Of a stretch of DNA of 10,027 nucleotides, positions 6,958-10,027 are shown in pieces (within the stretch, counting starts at the first letter, position 1; every line of letters starts with the position of its first letter). The notes below the pieces were generated by a model. It was given only the letters and a program-made list of their open reading frames with translations, had not been told where the DNA came from and ran no database searches. This stretch comes from Bacteroidota bacterium (lineage in GTDB: Bacteria > Bacteroidota > Bacteroidia > Bacteroidales > P3), in the NCBI GenBank assembly GCA_030540495.1, contig JAUNWC010000032.1, positions 1-10,027 on the forward strand, read 5' to 3'. The position numbers were made by a program, and so were the translations under genes.

Positions 6958-8337
6958 ATGAATAATATAGAAAGAAAAACGTCTTTGTTACCCATGATAA
7001 GTGTTACAGTATTGTTTTTTATGTGGGGATTTATCACCTCGCTAAACGATGTTCTTATTCCTTATCTAAAAGGTGTTTATTCCCTTAGTCATTTTCAAGC
7101 AAATATTGTTCAGTTTGCATTTTTTGGAGCCTACTTTGTAGGGGCTTTTATTTTTTATCTTTTTGCTCGCAAAGGCAAAGACCCTATAACCAAAATGGGA
7201 TACAAAAACACTCTTCTAATAGGTCTGATAATAGCCTCGGTGGCTTGTTTTTTGTTTGCCCTAACAGCAAAAAACAATCTCCCTTTCTCAACCTTTTTGC
7301 TTACCCTTTTTCTTTTGGGAATAGGACTTACTTTTTTGCAAATAGCAGCCAACCCATTTGTTTCCATACTTGGAGATAGAAGTACGGCTTCCTCAAGGCT
7401 AAACCTTACTCAAGCCTTTAATTCCTTAGGAACCACCTTAGGACCTGCCTTGGGAGGTTTTCTTGTTTTTGACTATTTTTCCCACCATACAGAAGGCACA
7501 ACTGCTGTTTTTATGCCTTATATGTTTTTGGCTTGCTTGCTTTTGGCTGTGGCCGTGTTTCTTTATTTAACACCAATAACTCAAGAGCAAGAAACTCAAA
7601 CTTCTACAACCAAAGGAGAAAGTATTTTCAAAAAACCATACGTAGTGTTGGGAGCATTGGGAATATTTTTCTATGTGGGAGCCGAAGTAAGTATTGGTAG
7701 CAACTTTGTTGCTTATATGAAAGAAACTTTGCAAAAGCCTGAAAACCTTGCCTCCGCTTTTCTTAGTTATTATTGGGGAGGAGCAATGATAGGCAGATTC
7801 CTTGGAGCAGTTTCTCTTTCCAACAACAAAGCCTCCAAAAAAATAATCTCTATGATTATTCTTGCCGTATCTTGTTTTGCTATTATATTCTTTGTGAATT
7901 ACTTTTTGCATGGTTTGGTTTTCCATCAAGTTTGGTTCTTTATTGTGTTTATTGTACTGAACTTTATCTTTTTCTATCTTGGCAAAGGCAAACCAGCACT
8001 TACCCTTGGCATTTTTTCAATGGTAAATTTAGGCTTAATAATTTCGTCTTTTATAGCCGCTCCTCAGATTGCCGTTTGGTGTATTTTGGCAATAGGTTTG
8101 TTTAATTCTATTATGTGGGGCAATGTTTTTACTTTGGCTATAGATGGACTTGGCAAACAAACTGCAAGTGCCTCCTCTATACTTATTATGATGATAGTTG
8201 GAGGAGCATTATTGCCTCCTTTGCAAGGATTGTTAGCGGATGGCATAGGCATAAAATATTCCTTTATTATTCCAATGATTTCTTATTGTTATCTGTGTTT
8301 CTATGGACTAAAAGGTTATAAAATAGACAAACAATAA
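6958..8337 (+). CDS. FHS-family sugar:H+ symporter (FucP/GluP-like MFS permease)
   Basis: A 12-helix inner-membrane transporter of the major facilitator superfamily, 459 residues, likely importing a monosaccharide with protons. The N-terminal FFMWGFITSLNDVLIPYLK (20-38) and GIGLTFLQIAANPFVSILG (121-139) are hallmarks of the fucose-galactose-glucose:H+ symporter family. Asp31 corresponds to FucP Asp46, needed for proton coupling. At the site of FucP Glu135 this protein has Gln128, as glucose/galactose-type members do, so fucose as the substrate is less likely. RLNLTQAFNSLGTTLGPALG (147-166) is also typical. The central loop at about 206-225, rich in Gln, Thr and Glu, separates the two six-helix halves. 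The acyltransferase gene starts 12 nt downstream, implying co-transcription. No sugar kinase, isomerase or hydrolase lies nearby to reveal the substrate, so I give no symbol. Confidence 0.88.
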   Translation: MNNIERKTSLLPMISVTVLFFMWGFITSLNDVLIPYLKGVYSLSHFQANIVQFAFFGAYFVGAFIFYLFARKGKDPITKMGYKNTLLIGLIIASVACFLFALTAKNNLPFSTFLLTLFLLGIGLTFLQIAANPFVSILGDRSTASSRLNLTQAFNSLGTTLGPALGGFLVFDYFSHHTEGTTAVFMPYMFLACLLLAVAVFLYLTPITQEQETQTSTTKGESIFKKPYVVLGALGIFFYVGAEVSIGSNFVAYMKETLQKPENLASAFLSYYWGGAMIGRFLGAVSLSNNKASKKIISMIILAVSCFAIIFFVNYFLHGLVFHQVWFFIVFIVLNFIFFYLGKGKPALTLGIFSMVNLGLIISSFIAAPQIAVWCILAIGLFNSIMWGNVFTLAIDGLGKQTASASSILIMMIVGGALLPPLQGLLADGIGIKYSFIIPMISYCYLCFYGLKGYKIDKQ

Positions 8338-8349
8338 AACCTATTTCCA

Positions 8350-9405
8350 ATGTTTGCTATACAAAAAAACGAAGACTTAAACGACAGCAAATTTTCCGTT
8401 GCTTGTCGTTTTTTGCGTTTACCTTTAATGATTTTAGTAACTTTTATTCACGTAAAATACAATTTATTAGTACTTCTACCCTACTCTGATTTTTCCTATT
8501 CTATTGTTTTTGTTTTTACTCAGATTATTTCTCGCATAGCCGTTCCATCTTTTTTTGTTATTTCGGGTTATTATTTCTTTTTTGACGTTAGAAAACAAGA
8601 AAAATTTACAAAACAAGACTACAAAAACAAACTTCTCAAACGCTTTTTCTCTCTACTTATTCCTTATTTGATATGGAATTTGTTTTATTGTTTGGTTAAA
8701 TGCTTTTTCTTACATCAAAATTTTCTCTCTTTACTACCTCATATTTTTGATTACCCTATGCCTGTGGCTTTCCAATTTTGGTATATTAGAGATTTAATGA
8801 TTATGTGTTTGATATCTCCTTTGTTATACAAGGTTATAAAAAAATTAGGTTTGATATTTATTATTTTCTTGTTTTTGATTTGGCTGTTAAATTTCAATAT
8901 TGTATTAGATAGTTCATTGTTATTCTTTTCCTTAGGAGCCTATTTTTCTATAAAACAAAAAGATATTGTTGCTCTTATGAATAAATTTAAGCCTTATTTA
9001 TATATTCTATTTCTTTGTTTTGGCATCTTGGACTTTGTTTTCAATGTGGAGCCTACAAATATGTTTCACAATGCCTCTAATGTCTATCCTATTCATTGCT
9101 TGTTTATACTTAGCGGAGTGTTTGCCATTTTTACTTGGGCAGTAAGCAAGAGTAAAAACATTAGTCTAAAAAAACGTTCTAATTTATTTTCTCCTTCTTT
9201 TGTGTTTTTGCTCTTTGCTTTGCATCCTTTGACAACGCTGTCTATTTTTACACCTTTGTTGCTAAAAATAAGCAATAATACTCCCTTACTTTTGGCTTAT
9301 TTCTTGCCTATTATACTTAGTTTTTTTGTTATTTATCTTGTATATTTGTTTATGAAAAAATTCTTACCCTCTTTGCTATCAGTAATTGTAGGAGGAAGGG
9401 TATAA
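8350..9405 (+). CDS. Acyltransferase-3-family integral membrane protein
   Basis: A very hydrophobic protein of 351 residues with about 10 membrane segments. The architecture and motifs fit the acyltransferase 3 family (OafA/WecH type), which O-acylates cell-surface sugars or other substrates. LMILVTFIHVKYN (26-38) holds the conserved-region His34; RIAVPSFFVISGYYFF (62-77) is the characteristic second helix; FQFWYIRDLMIMCLISPLLY (141-160) is the typical mid-protein block; His292 lies in a late segment (FALHPL). The family usually has an early His and Arg near the active site; His34 and Arg62 are candidates. The acyl donor and acceptor cannot be told. It follows the sugar permease gene by 12 nt and ends just before the hairpin at 9411. 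It is unusually rich in Phe and Leu codons. The ATG at 8350 is the first in frame after the permease stop; Met27 is a less likely start. Confidence 0.8.
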   Translation: MFAIQKNEDLNDSKFSVACRFLRLPLMILVTFIHVKYNLLVLLPYSDFSYSIVFVFTQIISRIAVPSFFVISGYYFFFDVRKQEKFTKQDYKNKLLKRFFSLLIPYLIWNLFYCLVKCFFLHQNFLSLLPHIFDYPMPVAFQFWYIRDLMIMCLISPLLYKVIKKLGLIFIIFLFLIWLLNFNIVLDSSLLFFSLGAYFSIKQKDIVALMNKFKPYLYILFLCFGILDFVFNVEPTNMFHNASNVYPIHCLFILSGVFAIFTWAVSKSKNISLKKRSNLFSPSFVFLLFALHPLTTLSIFTPLLLKISNNTPLLLAYFLPIILSFFVIYLVYLFMKKFLPSLLSVIVGGRV

Positions 9406-9410
9406 CAAAA

Positions 9411-9438
9411 AGCCATGCAACAATGTTGTTGCATGGCT
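9411..9438. terminator. Bidirectional terminator hairpin between convergent genes
   Basis: AGCCATGCAACA (9411-9422) is perfectly complementary to TGTTGCATGGCT (9427-9438), with an ATGT loop and one more A-T pair outside. On the minus strand the stem is followed by TTTTTG, a good intrinsic terminator signal, although it lies about 30 nt beyond the lipoprotein gene's stop. On the plus strand only TTAAGGTTTT follows, so it is weaker for the acyltransferase transcript, whose stop is 6 nt away. Confidence 0.8.
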
Positions 9439-9467
9439 TAAGGTTTTCAAATTCTAATGACTCTTAT

Positions 9468-9905
9468 TTAGTCATCGTAACGAAGAAAATTGCCATTGGA
9501 ATCAAAAACTAAATCCACATGGTTGCTCAAATCCACTTCGTAACGATTGTGTTCATAAGAAATGCTTTCTATATAAGCGTTAGGAAATCTTGTGCTTACA
9601 TAGGTAACAATTCCTTCTTTGATAAAAGTCAAAGGAACACCGGGAGCCAATTTACACTCTACTTCTGTCCAACTACCGCTGTTGTTGAAGTCTATTTGTG
9701 TACCATCAACAAACATAACTTCATACTCTTTACCAAACATCTCTCTTTCCATAAAAACAATTTGAATAGTCTTGTCTGCAAAGTGTTGATTGATAAATTG
9801 CTGACTCTTCTGCGGTAGGGCAGAAAAACTGATTTCTCTTTTCTCTTGTGATTCACAAGCAATTAGGGAAAAGACCATTAAGGTCAAAAGAACTAATTTT
9901 TTCAT
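9468..9905 (-). CDS. Small PepSY-like (DUF2874-type) lipoprotein
   Basis: A 145-residue exported lipoprotein. The signal peptide ends in the lipobox LIAC, so Cys17 would be the lipidated residue after cleavage. The mature part has two repeats of a PepSY-like, beta-lactamase-inhibitor-like fold. The first (about 30-82) runs from PQKSQQFINQHF through YEVMFVDGTQIDFNNSGSW; the second (about 96-145) from IVTYVSTRFP through YEVDLSNHVDLVFDSNGNF. Such proteins are common in gut Bacteroidota, are found in the periplasm or at the outer membrane, and have no settled function. The gene faces the acyltransferase gene and shares its terminator hairpin. No convincing promoter is visible upstream: only TTCGTTTG on the minus strand (9946-9939), one mismatch from TAnnTTTG. 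Confidence 0.8.
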   Translation of the reverse strand: MKKLVLLTLMVFSLIACESQEKREISFSALPQKSQQFINQHFADKTIQIVFMEREMFGKEYEVMFVDGTQIDFNNSGSWTEVECKLAPGVPLTFIKEGIVTYVSTRFPNAYIESISYEHNRYEVDLSNHVDLVFDSNGNFLRYDD

Positions 9906-9983
9906 TTTATAATAAATTTTATGGTTTATACATCGCTACAAACGAAATATTACTTGCTTTATTATATATAATCGTAATATTTT

Positions 9984-10016
9984 TTTGATAACTTGAAATA
10001 AGTTAAGATAGATTTG
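9984..10016 (+). promoter_or_regulatory. Possible rightward promoter at the window edge
   Basis: TTTG (9984-9987) and TAGATTTG (10009-10016) fit the Bacteroidota -33/-7 pattern with 21 nt between them. They point toward an unseen gene beyond 10027, divergent from the lipoprotein gene. A short inverted repeat, AACTT-gaaat-AAGTT (9990-10004), lies between the two boxes. The region is very AT-rich, so a chance match is quite possible. Confidence 0.35.
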
Positions 10017-10027
10017 GATAAGTTGGG

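Noticed and set aside
7773..8105. Plus-strand reading frames in another phase inside the permease gene (also 8115-8321)
   Set aside because: Their phase differs from the intact 459-residue permease, which is uninterrupted, so there is no frameshift to explain.
9519..9818. Plus-strand reading frame of 99 codons opposite the lipoprotein gene
   Set aside because: The minus-strand frame has a lipobox and a PepSY-like repeat pattern; this one has no such signal.
9990..10004. Inverted repeat AACTT-gaaat-AAGTT as a terminator
   Set aside because: The stem is only 5 bp, AT-rich and not followed by a T-run on either strand; at best an operator within the possible edge promoter.

Overview
The window is AT-rich and reads as chromosomal DNA from a member of the Bacteroidota, most likely Bacteroidales or a relative. 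Three lines of evidence support this. Promoter boxes match the Bacteroidota -7 consensus TAnnTTTG (TACCTTTG, TATCTTTG, TAACTTTG, and TAATTTTG on the minus strand). Shine-Dalgarno sites are mostly absent. The protein families are characteristic: a DUF4465 surface protein under a cobalamin riboswitch, a PepSY-like small lipoprotein and an FHS-family sugar permease. No mobile element, CRISPR array, tRNA or rRNA was seen.

Left part (1-1884): a minus-strand gene for a secreted two-domain surface protein (N-terminal B12-regulon-type domain plus DUF4465) runs off the left edge. It sits behind a leader of about 330 nt containing a well-conserved cobalamin (B12) riboswitch. A minus-strand promoter drives it, back to back with the plus-strand promoter of rpmH. 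The protein is therefore probably made when B12 is scarce, and may capture corrinoids outside the cell.

Centre (1885-6852): plus-strand housekeeping genes. rpmH (ribosomal protein L34) ends at a strong intrinsic terminator. Next is rlmD (23S rRNA m5U methyltransferase, with an Fe-S cluster and catalytic Cys). A two-gene cell-wall operon follows: mrdA (PBP2 transpeptidase) and rodA (SEDS glycosyltransferase), the two enzymes that together build peptidoglycan during elongation. mreBCD is not next to them.

Right part (6853-10027): an FHS-family sugar/H+ symporter gene with its own promoter is followed 12 nt later by an acyltransferase-3-type membrane protein. These converge on a minus-strand gene for a small PepSY-like lipoprotein, with a near-perfect hairpin between them that can terminate from both sides. 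The last 120 nt hold no gene but contain a possible rightward promoter for a gene beyond the edge.

The window is mostly ordinary core genome. The best leads are at the left edge: the B12-controlled surface protein, which lacks a lipobox, and alternative pairings in its riboswitch leader.
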